Shown piece after piece: positions 35,111-48,751 of a stretch of 64,000 nucleotides of DNA (position 1 is the first letter of the stretch; every line of letters begins with the position of its first letter). A program made the position numbers and the translations under genes. Under the pieces are notes generated by a model. That model did no database searches. It was not told the origin of the DNA and saw nothing but the letters and a program-made list of their open reading frames with translations. The stretch lies in the NCBI GenBank assembly GCA_965153355.1, contig OZ231126.1, positions 6,448,001 through 6,512,000 on the forward strand, read 5' to 3'. The DNA is from Flaccisagitta enflata. Taxonomy: Eukaryota; Chaetognatha; Sagittoidea; Aphragmophora.

Positions 35111-36580
35111 AAAATCATTTTCTTCTGTACTTCAAAAATAACAAAAATTAAATAAAAAAACTTTAAATGACTTTAAATGACCTTAAACAACTTTTCATAA
35201 CATAAGTGACAAAATTGACTTTTATGAAATGTTTTTTTTCCAAATCCCTTACTTTAATGCTTTGACATACCCTTATTTCCATCAATGTTATTTTAAAAAA
35301 ATCATCCATATCCTATTGAAAATCATAATTTATATTTATTATGATCAAAGTGAATAGCAGTTAACATACAATGGCGAATGCCACTGGTTTACCCAAACTC
35401 GCGATGCTAGAATTGATGATGATCCCTGTTTTGACTCAACGCGATCGTCGCTCGCCATCAGCAAAAACAGATCGCTGAGTTGCAATGAGATTCCTATGTG
35501 GATTTACGTAAAGGCTGGCCATAACTGGACCATAAAACTATATATCTTAGATGTGTTTAGAAAATAATCTCCGTTCAAGCAGGCAGTGCACTGGGCACAA
35601 AGAAGTGAAATGTCTTGTCTTAAACGCCATACATATTTTTGATCTCCATAGAATGTACACGTAACTCAGGAATATTTTTGAAGAGAGGTACATGCTCTTC
35701 TCGCAATGACGTGGACGGTGAATGAACAGAATGACATAACATGAAAAACCCCTACTTGATCAAATTCAGGGGTTCACACGCTTTCAAACAAAGGTCGATT
35801 CACCTTAAGGTCATTGACCTGGTACCTGATCCGATTCACAATCGAGGCTGATCCTCAATCCTGCTTCTCAATCCTGCTCCTCAATCCTGCTTCTCAATCC
35901 TGATTCTCAATCTTGATTCTATGACACAAGATTCCTTTGTCGGAGATTCCGAGTCGAGGATCGCGATCTCGAGCTCGAGATAAGTTTAGATCGAAACTAA
36001 TCATCATCTTCATCATCCAGAACTGTTAAAAAACATTTATACTTTTTTTACTCAAACAGGAGTGAGTATTAAGACGAAAATAAACAGTAGTGAGCGTTGT
36101 AACGTTGTTAGGTGGCTCACACCTAGAGAAAATCGTTGGGCTCGGCGACGAGGTAAGTGAAAGAAATGCTGAAACCGGAAGTGGTTGTAGTTGAAGCGTC
36201 GAGGGCATGGGTGATGAGAGTCAAGTCCTAGGATAGTCCACAACTCGAAGTCTCTAGCTTTAGTCGTTTGGTAGTAATAGAAGAGAGAATGCTGCGGATG
36301 CAGGATCAAACGGAGGCGTCGACTAGGCACAGGAAGGCGTGTCGAAGGCCGGGAGATGAGTTTCGAGGGTGGAGTTAAAGGACCGAAACTCACTCTAGGG
36401 TGCAGGTCTCCAACTGATGACCAGAAACTGGATATAGTAAAATATTCTAAAATTTGAAGATTTTTTTCTAAATATGGGAAAGTAAATTTTACCCTTCATG
36501 GTGACCTATCATCCCATGATATATCTTCTTTGAAGATGAATTCCCTTTCCTCCAATCACTAAGGTTTCCCATTAACAAAC
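35111..36580. other. mostly unique, no gene seen; small tandem repeat at 35850-35920
   Basis: A ~15-bp tandem (CTCAATCCTGCTTCT) occurs at 35850-35920. A block ACAATGGCGAATGCCACTGGTTTACC, read in pieces at 35366-35400, resembles 54507-54545. A minus-strand frame of 113 codons at 36052-36393 has no recognisable domain and I do not call it. Confidence 0.5.
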
Positions 36581-36581
36581 T

Positions 36582-37045
36582 GTAACTTTTGTAAGATATT
36601 TTGTGTATACTAAATGGTATAGGCCTGTCCAACCCTATACTAATGAGGAATGCAGTCAAGCTGATTGTTTTGTCAGGTAAGCTTTTTGTTTGTCAGTAGT
36701 AAAGGATAGTTATGAGCAATCCGGAGTAAACACCATTGAAAGCTTGCGAGGCTTTCATCCTTTGTTAATTGGAGAATTCTGGCCTCCTTTTATAAGGGCA
36801 ATGTTGTTTCAACTTTCATAAGTATCAGTACCTTGGTAGAGAATGCCGGCGGTCCCAGTTGGTTGTACCTCGATTCTTGCCTCTAAGGGTATGGTTTTCT
36901 AAGCAATGTTGCTAGTGTCAGTACTTCCATCAGTACATTAGTAATCTTTGATTGTAACTTTTGTAAGATATTTTGTGTCTACTAAATGGTATAGGCCTGT
37001 CCAACCCTATACTAATGAGGTATGCAGTCAAGCTGATTGTTGAGT
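36582..37045 (+). repeat. ~90-bp direct repeats 370 bp apart, around a dispersed repeat
   Basis: 36582-36672 and 36952-37042 share GTAACTTTTGTAAGATATTT and CTATACTAATGAGG almost exactly. Between them lies a copy of the repeat AAGGATAGTTATGAGCAATC...GGTATGGTTTTCT, seen also near 40525-40680, 44820-44890, 45100-45190 and (reversed) 53640-53740. Confidence 0.7.
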
Positions 37046-37076
37046 TGAAAATTTCTAAAATCACTGGAAATGATTC

Positions 37077-37462
37077 CCAGGTGCGCCATAGCACCTCTAT
37101 AAGAGGCTCTGTCTGTCTCTCCATCCGTCGGTCACGCTTAAATGAAAAAGCGTTGAAAATGTTTGAAATCAATTGAAAACTCATATTGTTCATCATTAAT
37201 GATACTCGTCATTTCATTCACAAAAATAATCAGCTACGGTTGGATCTGATTGAGCTGGGGATAGGTCGGATAGGTCTGGTGATAGGTCGGATAGGTGTGG
37301 TGATAGGTCTGATAGAGCTCGGGATAGGTCTGATAGAGATCGGAATAGGTCTGAGAGAGCTCGGGATAGGTCTGATAGAGCTAGGGATAGGTCTGATAGA
37401 GCTAGGGAGAGGTCTAAGACAATGCCCGGCGCACTGTCTTGGCCCGTGTATCCGGCCTTGTT
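37077..37462 (+). mobile_element. family A element with 21-bp minisatellite core
   Basis: The hairpin is AGGTGCGCCATAGCACCT, followed by TCTATAAGAGGC and a GTCTGTC/GTCGGTC start. The core is expanded into ~21-bp units (GATAGGTCTGATAGAGCTCG) at 37240-37425. The distal arm is CCGGCGCACTGTC and the end GTGTATCCGGCCTTGTT. Confidence 0.75.
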
Positions 37463-37639
37463 TTTAAAAGATAGCTTTGATTGAAGAATTCCTTTTTGAT
37501 TAACCTCCTTTCATTGGCCAGTTTGTTTGTTTGTTTTTTTTTTTTTTTTTTTTTTTGCTTTTTGCTTTGTTTGGATCTTATCGATGATGGTAATGGAAAA
37601 AGTGCGAGTCTTTGATCCGAGTGCACAGATACAGTCAAA

Positions 37640-37830
37640 TCATTGTTTGGTACTACGCGAATTTAAAAAAAAACCGCACTTTTGAAAGGTTGATAAAGCC
37701 ATTGAACCTTATAAAAACAGATTTAATTTCCACGTCGTTAGAAAGCCCATGGAAAATACTTTCATTTGGCGCCAATCTGGTATTTCTATCTTTTTTCCTT
37801 TGGAAATGGCATTAGTTTGAGTAAAAACTT
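37640..37830 (+). repeat. dispersed repeat (GGCGCCAATCTGG family), copy 2
   Basis: CATTTGGCGCCAATCTGGTA and TTTGGAAATGGCATTAG match copy 1 at 33160-33380 in the opposite orientation. Confidence 0.6.
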
Positions 37831-37860
37831 TGCTGATTTCGATTTTGCAGTTGCATAGAA

Positions 37861-38514
37861 AACAAGGCCGGATACATGGCCATCAGTTGCGGACAGGTGG
37901 GCAGGGGCGGAAATGCGCGTTTTCACACTTTTTAACTCGATCATCACGGAAAAGAATAAAAGAATGAAAGAATGGAAGAAAGGAAGAATGGAAGAATGGA
38001 AGAATGGAAGAATGGAAGAAAGGAAGAATGGAAGAAAGGAAGAATGGAAGAATGGAAGAATGGAAGAATGGAAGAATGGAAGAATGGAAGAATGGAAGAA
38101 AGGAAGAAAGGAAGAAAGGAAGAATGAAAGAATGGAAGAATGGAAGAATGGAAGAATGGTAGAAAGGAAGAATGGAAGAATGGAAGAATGGAAGAATGGA
38201 AGAATGGAAGAATGAAAGAATAAAAGAATAAAAGAATAAAAGAGTAAAAGAATAAAAGAATAAAAGAATGAAAGAATGAAAGAATGGAAGAATGGAAGAA
38301 TGGAAGAATGGAAGGATGGAAGAATGGAAGGAAGGAAGAATGGAAGAAAGGAAGAATGGAAGAATGGAAGAATGGAATAATGGAAGACTGGAAGAATGGA
38401 AGAATGGAAGAATGGAAGACTGGAAGAATGGAAGAATGGAAGAATGGAAGAATGGAAGAATGGAAGAATGGAAGAATGGAAGAATGGAAGAATGGAAGAA
38501 AGGAAGAAATGAAC
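37861..38514 (-). mobile_element. family A element, core expanded to an (AATGGAAG)n array
   Basis: It starts AACAAGGCCGGATACATGGC, then CAGTTGCGGACAGGTGGGCA and GCGTTTTCACACTTTTTAAC, the normal 5' half of the AGTTGCG subfamily. The core is ~550 bp of GAAGAATG units instead of GGAC. The hairpin end is missing. Coding frames over it are artefacts. Confidence 0.7.
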
Positions 38515-38549
38515 TCGAAATTAAAGATATACATTCAAATAACGTTTTA

Positions 38550-38716
38550 ACGAAAGCGCTTGTAACAGAATAAAAAATGAAAATCAAGTCCCTTCAAAGA
38601 TTTTTTTTCTTTTTTTATGTTGGCTATGGAGGGACGAAAGCGCTTGTAACAGAATAAAAAATGAAAATCAAGTCCCTTCAAAGATTTTTTTTCTTTTTTT
38701 ATGTTGGCTATGGAAG
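38550..38716. repeat. ~82-bp tandem duplication
   Basis: CGAAAGCGCTTGTAACAGAA through TTATGTTGGCTATGGAGGGA occurs twice in a row, almost identical. Confidence 0.85.
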
Positions 38717-39294
38717 GACGATATGGATTTAAACAAAGCCAAGATGAAGTTAAAACTATCCTCGGCGATCAATCGATAATAGAGAATCCCTGGCATGAAC
38801 TGAGTTGGTTCATGGTCAATCAGATCTGCAATTGATCCAATGTCACAGCTGATTTCGCGATCATCGTTCATCATAGATGATCGATGAAGCGAAGGCGATT
38901 GTCATGAACTCATGGGCTTTATGAGTACACTGCCTTCGAACACCTCCAAATGTGTTTAGCGCCCCATGAATACACCGTTTCGCGTAACAGCGAGTGGTTG
39001 GATACTTTTCGAGTGGTCGTCGTCGACTTTCGCGTGCTCAAACAATCACGAGCGAGTCATTGGAGGAGAAGCTCCATAAGTGCTCTCCTCCTCTCACTTG
39101 GTCAACGTCTCCGCTAATCATTTTCCTGTAAATTCAACTGCAATATTCTGAAAAAGACATCGAATGAGAATTATGAAAAGCTAGGTCTTGCGAGTATGTA
39201 ATTGGAAAGATTACGGCACGGAAATCCCTCTTCCTCGTCGTACTTCAAATACGAGGGCAAAGGAACTGCGCTAATTACTTTTCTGATTCGAAGG

Positions 39295-39363
<69 letters not shown>

Positions 39364-39946
39364 AAAAAAGAAAAAAAAAAAGAAACACTTGCAATGTAAT
39401 ACAATTAAGGTGACTCTCGCAGTAGAAAAAAAAGTCGTAAACACTAGGAAAAAGAAAAAAAAAGAAAGAGAAAGAAGGGCAGGTATGTTGCTTTCATGAG
39501 CTCATTTGCGCACTCAATTTGTTGCCAATATGCACAGTTCAGGGGTGTAAATAGTTCTATGACCTTCAATTAATTTCTCCCCCCCGCACCTTTGCTTTTC
39601 TTGCCCAGAATGTGTTTCATTGTGTTAAAAAATTTATGATTTTCTTCCTCATGTAGCAATTAAAGTGTTTTTAAGGTTTAAATAGTGTTTGTGTTTTACT
39701 AATCAGTTTTTATGATATGGTACTGCAAAATGTTTAATTTTCCCGAATTTTTTTCCCTCTTTTTCCCCCTTAGATTTTCTTCCTTATCTCCTAACTTTTT
39801 GATTAATTTCCCTTCCCCCAACAGGGGGGAGGGGGAATGTGGAACTATAAACATGCATGGCGCAGTCTATCCAGGATATTCTAGAATTCAAATGAAATTT
39901 ATCAAACTCAGTATTTCATTTTATAAGAAAAATGCAAAAAAAGAAA
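38717..39946. other. no gene seen; (CA)n at 39297-39358
   Basis: Unique sequence with a perfect (CA)n of ~62 bp followed by an A-rich run. No protein-like frame is found. Confidence 0.5.
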
Positions 39947-40113
39947 AACAAGGCCGGATACACGGCCACCAGTTGCGGACGGGTGGGCAGGAGCGGAAAT
40001 GTGCGTTTTCACACTTTTCGACTCGTGCTCACCAACGGACCAACCAACGGACGGACGGACGGACGGACGGACGGACAAAGCCTCTTATAGAGTTGCGTGT
40101 CCGCAACTAAAAA
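39947..40113 (-). mobile_element. family A element, AGTTGCG subfamily, complete
   Basis: A clean 167-bp reference copy: AACAAGGCCGGATACACGGC, CACCAGTTGCGGACGGGTGG, CAGGAGCGGAAATGTGCG, a (GGAC)n core, AAGCCTCTTATAG, hairpin AGTTGCG-TGTC-CGCAACT, then AAAAA. Confidence 0.8.
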
Positions 40114-41168
40114 GATTCACAAAATCATAACTAAAAAATTAATGATGATACAAACTTCTTGAAAGTGCCATTTGAAATAAGAAAAAAATCAGCTCTATTT
40201 TAGCTGTAAATTAAATGCGCAATCTCATTTCATCCTAATCATATATCAACTTTATAAATAACCAAAAGATACATCGGAAAACAATTTTCCTCTGCAGGTC
40301 TGAAAAAGTCGAAGAATCTTCAAAACTTCAACTTTTTCCATGCAATTACAGCGGAAGAAAAAGAACGCTCACGAAACCATGGATGGAATGGGGATTTCGT
40401 GACAAGATGTTACTTTATTATCAACCCTTAGTAAAGGGGCAATGGAAATGACTGTTGATGTTTTTCTCACCTTCGTTTTTGGATAGCGGCCCCGAAGGAG
40501 TCGATGACCTATGCTTTCACGTATTAAGGATAGTTGTGAAGGGTCCGGATTTAACACCATTGACAGCTCCAAAGGCTCTCATCCTTAAGCTAGTTTGGGT
40601 TTGAGTAGTTACGTTGTCCACCTTTTATATATCTAAGTACCTTGGTATGGAATGCCGGCGCACCTAGGTCGAGCAATATACAGTCCGAAGATATAATGAA
40701 AAATGAATAAGTTAAAGAATATCGGTCTTTTTTGTCATAACTTCAAAGTCCATGTGTTGGAGGACGAATTTGTACAATTTATATCTTATACAGTCCCATA
40801 GGGCATTCCTAGTGTGGCCCCATAGTGGCACAGTCAGCATTTTGTTTGATTCCAATAAGAACAAACTCTAACTTTGACGAGTTGTTATTCAGTGAAAAAT
40901 GCCAACAGACAAATATCCTTTGGAACACAGGTAGTACATGGTCTTAACTGCTTGTAACCCAAAAATCAGATCCTTTTTACAAAATTTGACCGAGATATGG
41001 ACATTTAATGACAGTACCTAATTATACAAATTAGGAATTGGAAAAACTACTATTTCTTTTTTTTTTGCACGGATTTGCACGGTCTGAACTTGGTACAAGA
41101 TGTTAGGTCTCAAAGTGCTTTATTTGAGTATATAAGTTGTTTGGTCGCCGTCGGTCGCCGGAGATCGC
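40114..41168. other. no gene seen; one dispersed repeat copy
   Basis: At about 40478-40680 a family B-like start (TTTTTGGATAGCGGCCCCGA) is followed by the AAGGATAGTTGTGAAGGGTC repeat, with its own small hairpin (AGCTCCAAAGGCTCTCATCC). The rest is unique AT-rich sequence. Confidence 0.5.
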
Positions 41169-41933
41169 TTTTTGGGCAGCGGCCCCGAAGGGGACGATGT
41201 CCTGTAGAACACAGGGGGACTTTCGTTCGTCCGTCCGTCCGTCCGTTCGTGCGTCCCCCCCCCGCCTTGAGGCTCAAATCCCAGCCTCGAGGCTCAAATC
41301 CCAGCCTTGAGGCTCAAATCCCAGCCTTGAGGCTCAAATCCTAGCCTCAAGGCTCAAATCCCAGCCTCCAAGCTCAAATCCCAGCCTCGAGGCTCAAATC
41401 CCAGCCTCAAGGCTCAAATCCCAGCCTCAAGGCTCAAATCCCAGCCTCGAGGCTCAAATCCCAGCCTCGAGGCTCAAATCCCAGCCTCGAGGCTCAAATC
41501 CCAGCCTCGAGGCTCAAATCCCAGCCTCGAGGCTCAAATCCCAGCCTCGAGGCTCAAATCCCAGCCTCGAGGCTCAAATCCCAGCCTCGAGGCTCAAATC
41601 CCAGCCTCCAGGCTCAAATCTCAGCCTCCAGGCTCAAATCCCAGCCTCCAGGCTCAATAATCAGCCTCCAGGCTCAATAATCAGCCTCCAGGCTCAAATA
41701 TCAGCCTCCAGGATCAAATCCCAACCTCGAGGCTCAAATCCCAGCCTCGAGGCTCAAATCCCAGCCTTGAAGCCCGCACGGACTGACGGACGGACGAACA
41801 AAAGTCCCCCTGTGTTCTACAGGACATCGTCCCCTTCGGGGCCGCTGCCCTGCTACCCATCACCTACAATCACCAACATTCGAAGCAGGGCAAAGGGTAT
41901 CGCTGACCACATATTGCCCTTGGGCGACTGGTT
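41169..41933 (+). mobile_element. family B element with long regular 20-bp core
   Basis: TTTTTGGGCAGCGGCCCCGA and GTCCTGTAGAACACAGGGGG lead to GTCC repeats, then about 24 units of GGCTCAAATCCCAGCCTCGA with few changes. The second arm and the end ATATTGCCCTTGGGCGACTG follow. The uniform core points to recent expansion. Confidence 0.8.
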
Positions 41934-42239
41934 AAGGGGTGAATTTAAGGGGTTAAAATCCCAAAATTTCAAATCACCATAACTCCCTCAAAAATCTATT
42001 TCAAGAACTGAAATTTTGCACGTATACTAGTGACTGCTAAGACTACTTCCACACCAAAAATCAATGGATTATACTCAGAACTTAAAGAGATATACCATTT
42101 TTTGCATTTTTAATATTTTGGGTGCCATACCCTCAAAAATGGTCGGAAAATCCCCAACAAAAAAAGTAATTAGTATAAATGTGTCTCACTAAGGTACATC
42201 TAAGAGAAAATTTTTCTGCCATAAGTCCTGCAGCCAAAA
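41934..42239. other. no gene seen
   Basis: Unique AT-rich sequence. Confidence 0.5.
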
Positions 42240-43310
<1,071 letters not shown>

Positions 43311-43496
43311 ATCAAATATATTGCACTTTGAATTAGCCTATACGCTTTGAATCTGAAAGTATCAAACGCGAAAACCTTATTTATTGGTATTACTGGATGC
43401 ATTGGTGTTAATTCGTATTTGTGCTCAAGCCAGGACTCAGTATGTTAGTCAGATATCAGGCTATAAGCAGACAATGAAACTAACCCCCCCCCCCCA

Positions 43497-43696
43497 TTTT
43501 TAGTCGCGTGCACGCGACTCTATGACCCGCTCTATCCGTCTGTCGGTCGGTCGGTCGGTCGGTCGGTCGGTCGGTCAGTCACGCTTAGCTTTTTTTCGTT
43601 GTTTTACGTCAGTTTAAGTCATTTTAAGTATTCTTTTGGTCTTTTGGTCTCATGGTCTTAACAACCGCATGCGACTGTAAGGTGTTGGCCTCGTTT
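43497..43696 (+). mobile_element. family A element, AGTCGCG subfamily
   Basis: TTTTT, hairpin AGTCGCG-TGCA-CGCGACT, a (GTCG)n core, the distal arm GCATGCGACTG and a decayed end GGCCTCGTTT. Confidence 0.7.
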
Positions 43697-43839
43697 CAGC
43701 CATTTTTCAATCATCACACTGTGGGCTAATCTAGAAATAAAATCAGGCAAAAAATAAATAGTATATTTTTGAAGTATTTCTAATATTGGTATTTGAATTC
43801 ATTATTACAATTTATTCAGTTCATAGAATTTAATTCAAT

Positions 43840-44770
43840 GATATAGTTTGTTTCTTTTTAATGATAATTGGTTTAAAATTTTAAAAAACTTAAAAACTAT
43901 TATAATCGCATTTATGATTAATGAAAAAGAATTGTTGTTCAAAAGAATATTTTGAAATAACTTTATATGATACATTAAAACTAATTCAGACTTATTAAAT
44001 GAGTTTTGATAAAAAAATATATAAAAAAAAATCGATTTCTTTGAAATATTACTGTAATAAAAAATCCCAGGATTATGTAAAAATTGTGAGATTTTACCAT
44101 CCTTTCCATGATCGACCAATTTTGACCCCAGGAAGCCGAATCTGCAGTAAAAAATGGTCTCAGGTCAATATTTTGATGGGCTACAGCTACGTTTCTTAGG
44201 TCAAAACAATATATATGGTCAAATTTTCCAAAATTGGAAATTTGTCAATTTAATTACATATTCATAATCCTGGCAAAAAGCTGTGTTAAGAAAGTGTCTT
44301 TGTTTTTTTTTTTTAATTTTGATTAGAACATGGTCAAAATTGACTTTATCTATTTGAATAAGATCCAATTTTGACAAAACAATTTTACTCTATTTTGGAC
44401 GTTTGGGGCTAATTTTGACTTAAAAGTTCAAAAAAAGATAGACAATTTCTTTTGACAGTTTTTTCCAAGAATTTTGAATCTGCAATTTTGAAAATTTGAC
44501 TTTATATAGTATTTTGACCCATAAATTGTAGCCGTAGCCTATCAAAATATTAACCGGATACAATTTTTGACTGCAGATTTAGATTCCTCGTGTCAAAATT
44601 GGTCTATGATACAATAGATGGTAAAATCTCACAGCTTTTAGATAATCATGGGATTTCTTTTAATTCTTTACGCTGTTTTATCAAAGTGAAATTAAAAAAA
44701 ATTTTCATATTACAATGATAAAATCAAAAATATACAGTTGAACAATCATTTTGACTATTATGAAGCAAGA
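43840..44770. mobile_element. ~0.9-kb imperfect palindrome (foldback element)
   Basis: The left text GATTTTACCATCCTTTCCAT, CCAATTTTGACC and GGGCTACAGCTACG is mirrored at right by GTAGCCGTAGCC, GTGTCAAAATTGG and GATGGTAAAATC, with a centre near 44340. The ends and target duplication could not be fixed. Confidence 0.65.
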
Positions 44771-45187
44771 TTCATTCATTTTTAGGTTTTGACTGAGAAT
44801 CATGCAGTTTCAGACCATAGTGCGGCGGTCCCGTAAAGGGTTGATCCTCGATTCTTACCTCTAAGGGTATGTTTTTCTGACAATGCTACCTTTGGCAATG
44901 AAATTATCTTTTGGTAAATATTAGTCCTTTATCTCAGTATAACTGCTACTTATTTTAGAGTTTGGGGTTGACATGGAGTAATTTGATGGGATTTTTTATT
45001 TGGTGGGAAGATTACTGATAGGAAATTGTGGGTGTCTTGAGCTTTTTACAACGGGAAGATCTGGAAAGTTCTGTGGTATGGTCTAAGATATGATTTTGAA
45101 ATTATTATGGATAGTTGTGATGGGTCCGGATTAAACACCGTTGAGAGGTCCAAAGCTAGTTTGGGTTTGAGTAGTTACGTTGTCCAA

Positions 45188-45701
45188 CTTTCATATGGGA
45201 AATTTTCTCCTTCGCCTCCTCCTCCTCCGCCTCCTCCTCCTCCTCCTCCTTTGTCCCCCCCCGACTCAAAACCCTTCCTCAAGGCCCAAATCCCAGCCTT
45301 GAGGCCCAAATCCCACCCTTGACACCCAAATCCCAGCCTTGATGCCCAAATTTCACCCTCGAGGCCCAAGTCCTAGCCTTGAGGCCAAATTCCACCATCA
45401 AGTCCCAAATCCCAGCCTTGAGGCCCAAAATCCCACCCTCGAGGCTCAAATTTCATCCTTGAGGCTTAAATCCAAGCCTCAAAGCCCTAATCCCAGTCTT
45501 AAGGCCCAACTCTTAACCTCAACCCAATGGTCCAAATCCCATCCTCGAGATGAAGAAGGAGGAGAAGGAGAAAATTCTTCATATGTGTGAATAGGTCATC
45601 GGCCCCTTTGGGGGCGCTGCCCTGCTACCCCTCAACCTCAAGCACAACCTACCTAGGCAGGGCACAGGTACCGCTGACCATCTAACGCTTTTGCGACTGT
45701 T
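45188..45701 (+). mobile_element. family B-like element with a third arm type
   Basis: The left arm is TCATATGGGAAATTTTCTCC followed by TTCGCCTCCTCC; the right arm is its inverse (GGAGAAGGAGAAAATTCTTC, then ATATG). The core has ~21-bp units (CTTGAGGCCCAAATCCCAGC). The right end keeps family B landmarks: GGCCCCTTTGGGGGCGCTGC, GGTACCGCTGACC and GCGACTGTT. Confidence 0.7.
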
Positions 45702-46085
45702 TCATATGTGACCCTAAATACAACCATTCCCGCCTTCTCCTTTCCTCCTCCTCCTCCTCTTCCCACTCCTTCTCCTATTGCTTTTGAAGAGAAACCACCC
45801 ATGGCGCAGCTCCTCCTCCTCCTCTTCCCTCTGTCCCTCTGTCCCTCTGCCTCATCATCTAATCATACTTTCATCCGTCCTTCTTCTATATGATCATTCT
45901 TCGTCTCTTACTCTTCCTCCTCACTCCTCCCTCTCCTCTTCCCCATCTTCCTCTTTGCTTCCCCGGGTTGTCCCCGGTGAAAAAGTGAAATCTGATTTTT
46001 GGTGACATAACTCGCAAAAACTTTGATTTTTCATGACAAGATAAAAGAAAAGTATTTGTTTTACGAATTATCCTTTTTTCTTTTG
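45702..46085. repeat. CT-rich low-complexity tract
   Basis: TCCTCC-rich sequence to about 45970. Ser/Pro/Leu-rich frames are artefacts. Confidence 0.6.
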
Positions 46086-46165
46086 TTTTTAGTCGCGTTC
46101 ATGCGACTCTACAACCCGCTATGTCGATCGGATGGTCTGTCGATCAGTCGGTTGGTAACACTTAG
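46086..46165 (+). mobile_element. family A fragment (hairpin end)
   Basis: TTTTT, AGTCGCGTTCATGCGACT, TCTACAACCC and a GTCGATCGG core. The other end is absent. Confidence 0.6.
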
Positions 46166-46389
46166 TTTTTTTGGTGTTTACAATTGGCAGTGTTTCACAT
46201 TCAAGCAATGAGGAAAACATAGCAAAGTTCATGATCATTTGAAAGCTATTTAAAAGACCTCCCAAATGGGACCTTATTGGTTGCCGTACCTTTATTCCTG
46301 ATCGCTTAGAAATGGTATAAGGATAACTGTGAGGACAAGATTTACAAGATTTTCATTTTAAATTTTAATCGCAGCACAAAATCAAAACG

Positions 46390-47510
46390 CATCGAGTTAC
46401 AAATTTGTTCTTGGCGGTCAGGGTCCCCCATTGAAAATATCTCAATTCTAAGGGTTTTGAAAGAAAAAAATGTACCGATTCCAATTTTTTAAAAAAGAGA
46501 TCTTAAAAAGGGTGTAGAATCAGAATATGATATTCATTTTGGTCTGTCTTGGGCAATAAAAGTTAGAACCGGTTTTTAGTGCTAAAAACAGCTTTTTTGC
46601 TATAAAATCAATACCTGTGTATAAAATTTTGAATTTTTCTTTATAAGGAACACAAAGTTCTTTTAATAATTGATATTTGAGTGAGTTTGTAACATTGTAC
46701 TAAAGCCCTAAGGGACCTAAAAATGGTTTTAAAAAGCTCAAAAATGAGGAAATCATTCAAATTTCTTGAAATTCTAAAAACAAGCATTAGAAACAGTCTA
46801 TCTGGGTAAAAAAACATGTCAAGCATGAATTTCATCCATCTGCTAAAAGAGTGAAAAATGCAAAACCTCAATATGCAAATGAGATTAAAGTTTGATTTTG
46901 TCATGTCATTTTTTGTGATAGCTAGAGTAGCTACTAAGAAAAGTGAGATTTTTTCATTGTATACGCCATTTTTTGAAAAAGTTGAACTTTAATCTCATTT
47001 GCATATTGCGGTTTTGCGTTTTTCGCTCATAACGCATCTTTTTTTGTAGGAGATGGATAAGATTCATACCTGGCAAATTTTTACCCAAATACACTGTTTT
47101 CAATGTTAGTTTAAAAAAGATCTTAGATATTTGACTGATTTCCTTATTTTTGGGCTTTCTAAAGCCATTTTTAGGCCCCTTAGACCAATAGTCCAATATT
47201 ACAATTTCAATCAAATATCAATCACTACAAGAAATTAGTGTTTATAAAAAAGAAATATTGAAATATTATATACATACATATTATAAGCACTGACATCATA
47301 GTAAAAATAGTTGTTTTTAACACTAAAAACCTTTCTAATTTTTTTAGCCCAAGTTAAACCAAAACAAACATGATATATATTCTGATTCTACACACAAAGA
47401 AATTGGAATCGGTACATTTTATTAAAAGAGATTTTGAACAGGGGACCATGACCGTTGGGGGCCATTTTCAAGAAAATTCAAAGCTTTTCAATTTGCCCAT
47501 AGATATCAAG
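46390..47510. mobile_element. ~1.1-kb imperfect palindrome (foldback element)
   Basis: Mirror pairs include AATATGCAAATGAGATTAAAG with CTTTAATCTCATTTGCATATT (in parts), and GTACCGATTCCAAT with ATTGGAATCGGTAC further out. The centre is near 46935. The outermost match is around GGTCAGGGTCCCCC at left and GGGGACCATGACC at right. Confidence 0.7.
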
Positions 47511-47578
47511 TAGTTTTGAAAATATGAGTTGAATTGCTTAGAAAAACAGTATCAATTATTCACTATCCAGAAACAAGT

Positions 47579-47810
47579 AACAAGCCCGACCGGGCAACGA
47601 TGTGTCGCGACTGTGTTTTTGCGTTGATTGCCTTTGGCGCTAGACATTTCAGATACATGGAAGGACAGATAGATAGACGGAGAGACAGATAATACGACTT
47701 CAAGGCATCCCAAACAGTGTTTGGTTTGGATGGATGGACGGACGGATGGACGGACGGACCGACGGACAGACCCTCTTAAAGAGATGCGTTTTTGACTGAC
47801 GCATTTAAAA
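47579..47810 (-). mobile_element. family A element, ATGCGTCC subfamily
   Basis: AACAAGCCCGACCGGGCAAC, then GATGTGTCGCGACTG, then a GGACGGAC core, ACCCTCTTAAAG, hairpin AGATGCGT...ACGCAT and AAAA. It shares the block TTTGGCGCTAGAC with 7875-8129. Confidence 0.75.
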
Positions 47811-48277
47811 TTAGGTTTTCCATTAACTAATTTGACATTAAAAACATTTCTAAGAAAGAGTATCACTCGCTCTGCCCATTAGTCCGTCGGTCGGTTCGTC
47901 ACGCTCGAGTTAAAACTGTTTTGTTCTGTGTGTCCGGCCTTGTTTTTTGATGGTAGGACACAAAGTTTGTTGGGATACAGTCACAGATGGGGGGTACGTA
48001 GCAGTCACAAGAAATTTTGCTCAATCAATTGAATTATGCTCCTCTTGTCATCATCACCGTTATCAACCGCGCTAATTTTCCCTCTTCGACGCCATCGTCC
48101 TTATCTTCGTCATCGCCATCGTCTTATTCGTCGTCATCGTCATCGTCGTCAACGTCGTCGTGTTACGTCCCACCTCCCCGACTTCTGTTGTCTAGTTTCC
48201 AGCTCGTAACTTTTTCTTCAATTTATTTGCAACTCTTAAATCTTCTACCGGAAACGAAACGAAACTTGTTTGGTGCA

Positions 48278-48422
48278 TGGTGCGCCAAAGAGCGACTATA
48301 AGAGGCTGTGTCCCTTCGTCGGTAGGTCGGTCGGTTGGTTGGTTGGTTGATGGGTTTGTGGGAACAAAGCATTCGTTCGACGATCCACACGGCGCGCGTG
48401 TTGACCTACTTGACCTTGTTTT
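48278..48422 (+). mobile_element. family A element, GGTGCGCC subfamily
   Basis: GGTGCGCCAAAGAGCGACTATAAG starts it in blocks, then a GTCGGTCGGTTGG core, CGTTCGACGATCCACACGGC and the end CCTACTTGACCTTGTT. A decayed copy (47857-47946, ending GTGTCCGGCCTTGTT) lies just upstream. Confidence 0.7.
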
Positions 48423-48466
48423 TGTCGCGTGCAAGTTACTCTACATTAAGACAAAAAGTCTTTTCA

Positions 48467-48699
48467 TTTTTTCGGCGCGTGCACGCAATTCTATGAACCA
48501 CTACGTCTGTTAGTCTGTTAGTCTGTCTGTCTGTCACTTGGTCCATCATGATGATCATCAGTCCATCCCTCTGACTTTACTTATTCGGCGTTCGACGGTC
48601 GGACTTCATGTCACTGATCCTGCCCCTGCCCTAATGTTTGATTAATTTAGCTAATCATCACCTCCTCTCCTAGGATACAGCCATGAATGCGGCCTTGTT
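48467..48699 (+). mobile_element. family A element, diverged
   Basis: TTTTTTCGGCGCGTGCACGC, TTCTATGAACC, a GTCTGTTAGTC core, CCTGCCCCTGCCC and the end GGATACAGCC...GCGGCCTTGTTG. Confidence 0.6.
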
Positions 48700-48751
48700 G
48701 GTCCTTTGTATCACTGTCCTGTTGTTATTGTATTATTTTATCATTGTACTA

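Noticed and set aside
36052-36393. 113-codon minus-strand frame
   Set aside because: No recognisable domain, no splice or start support, and it overlaps a second open frame in another phase.
37944-38587. Phe/Leu/Pro/Ser-rich frames of ~200 codons
   Set aside because: Readings of the (AATGGAAG)n core of a hairpin element.
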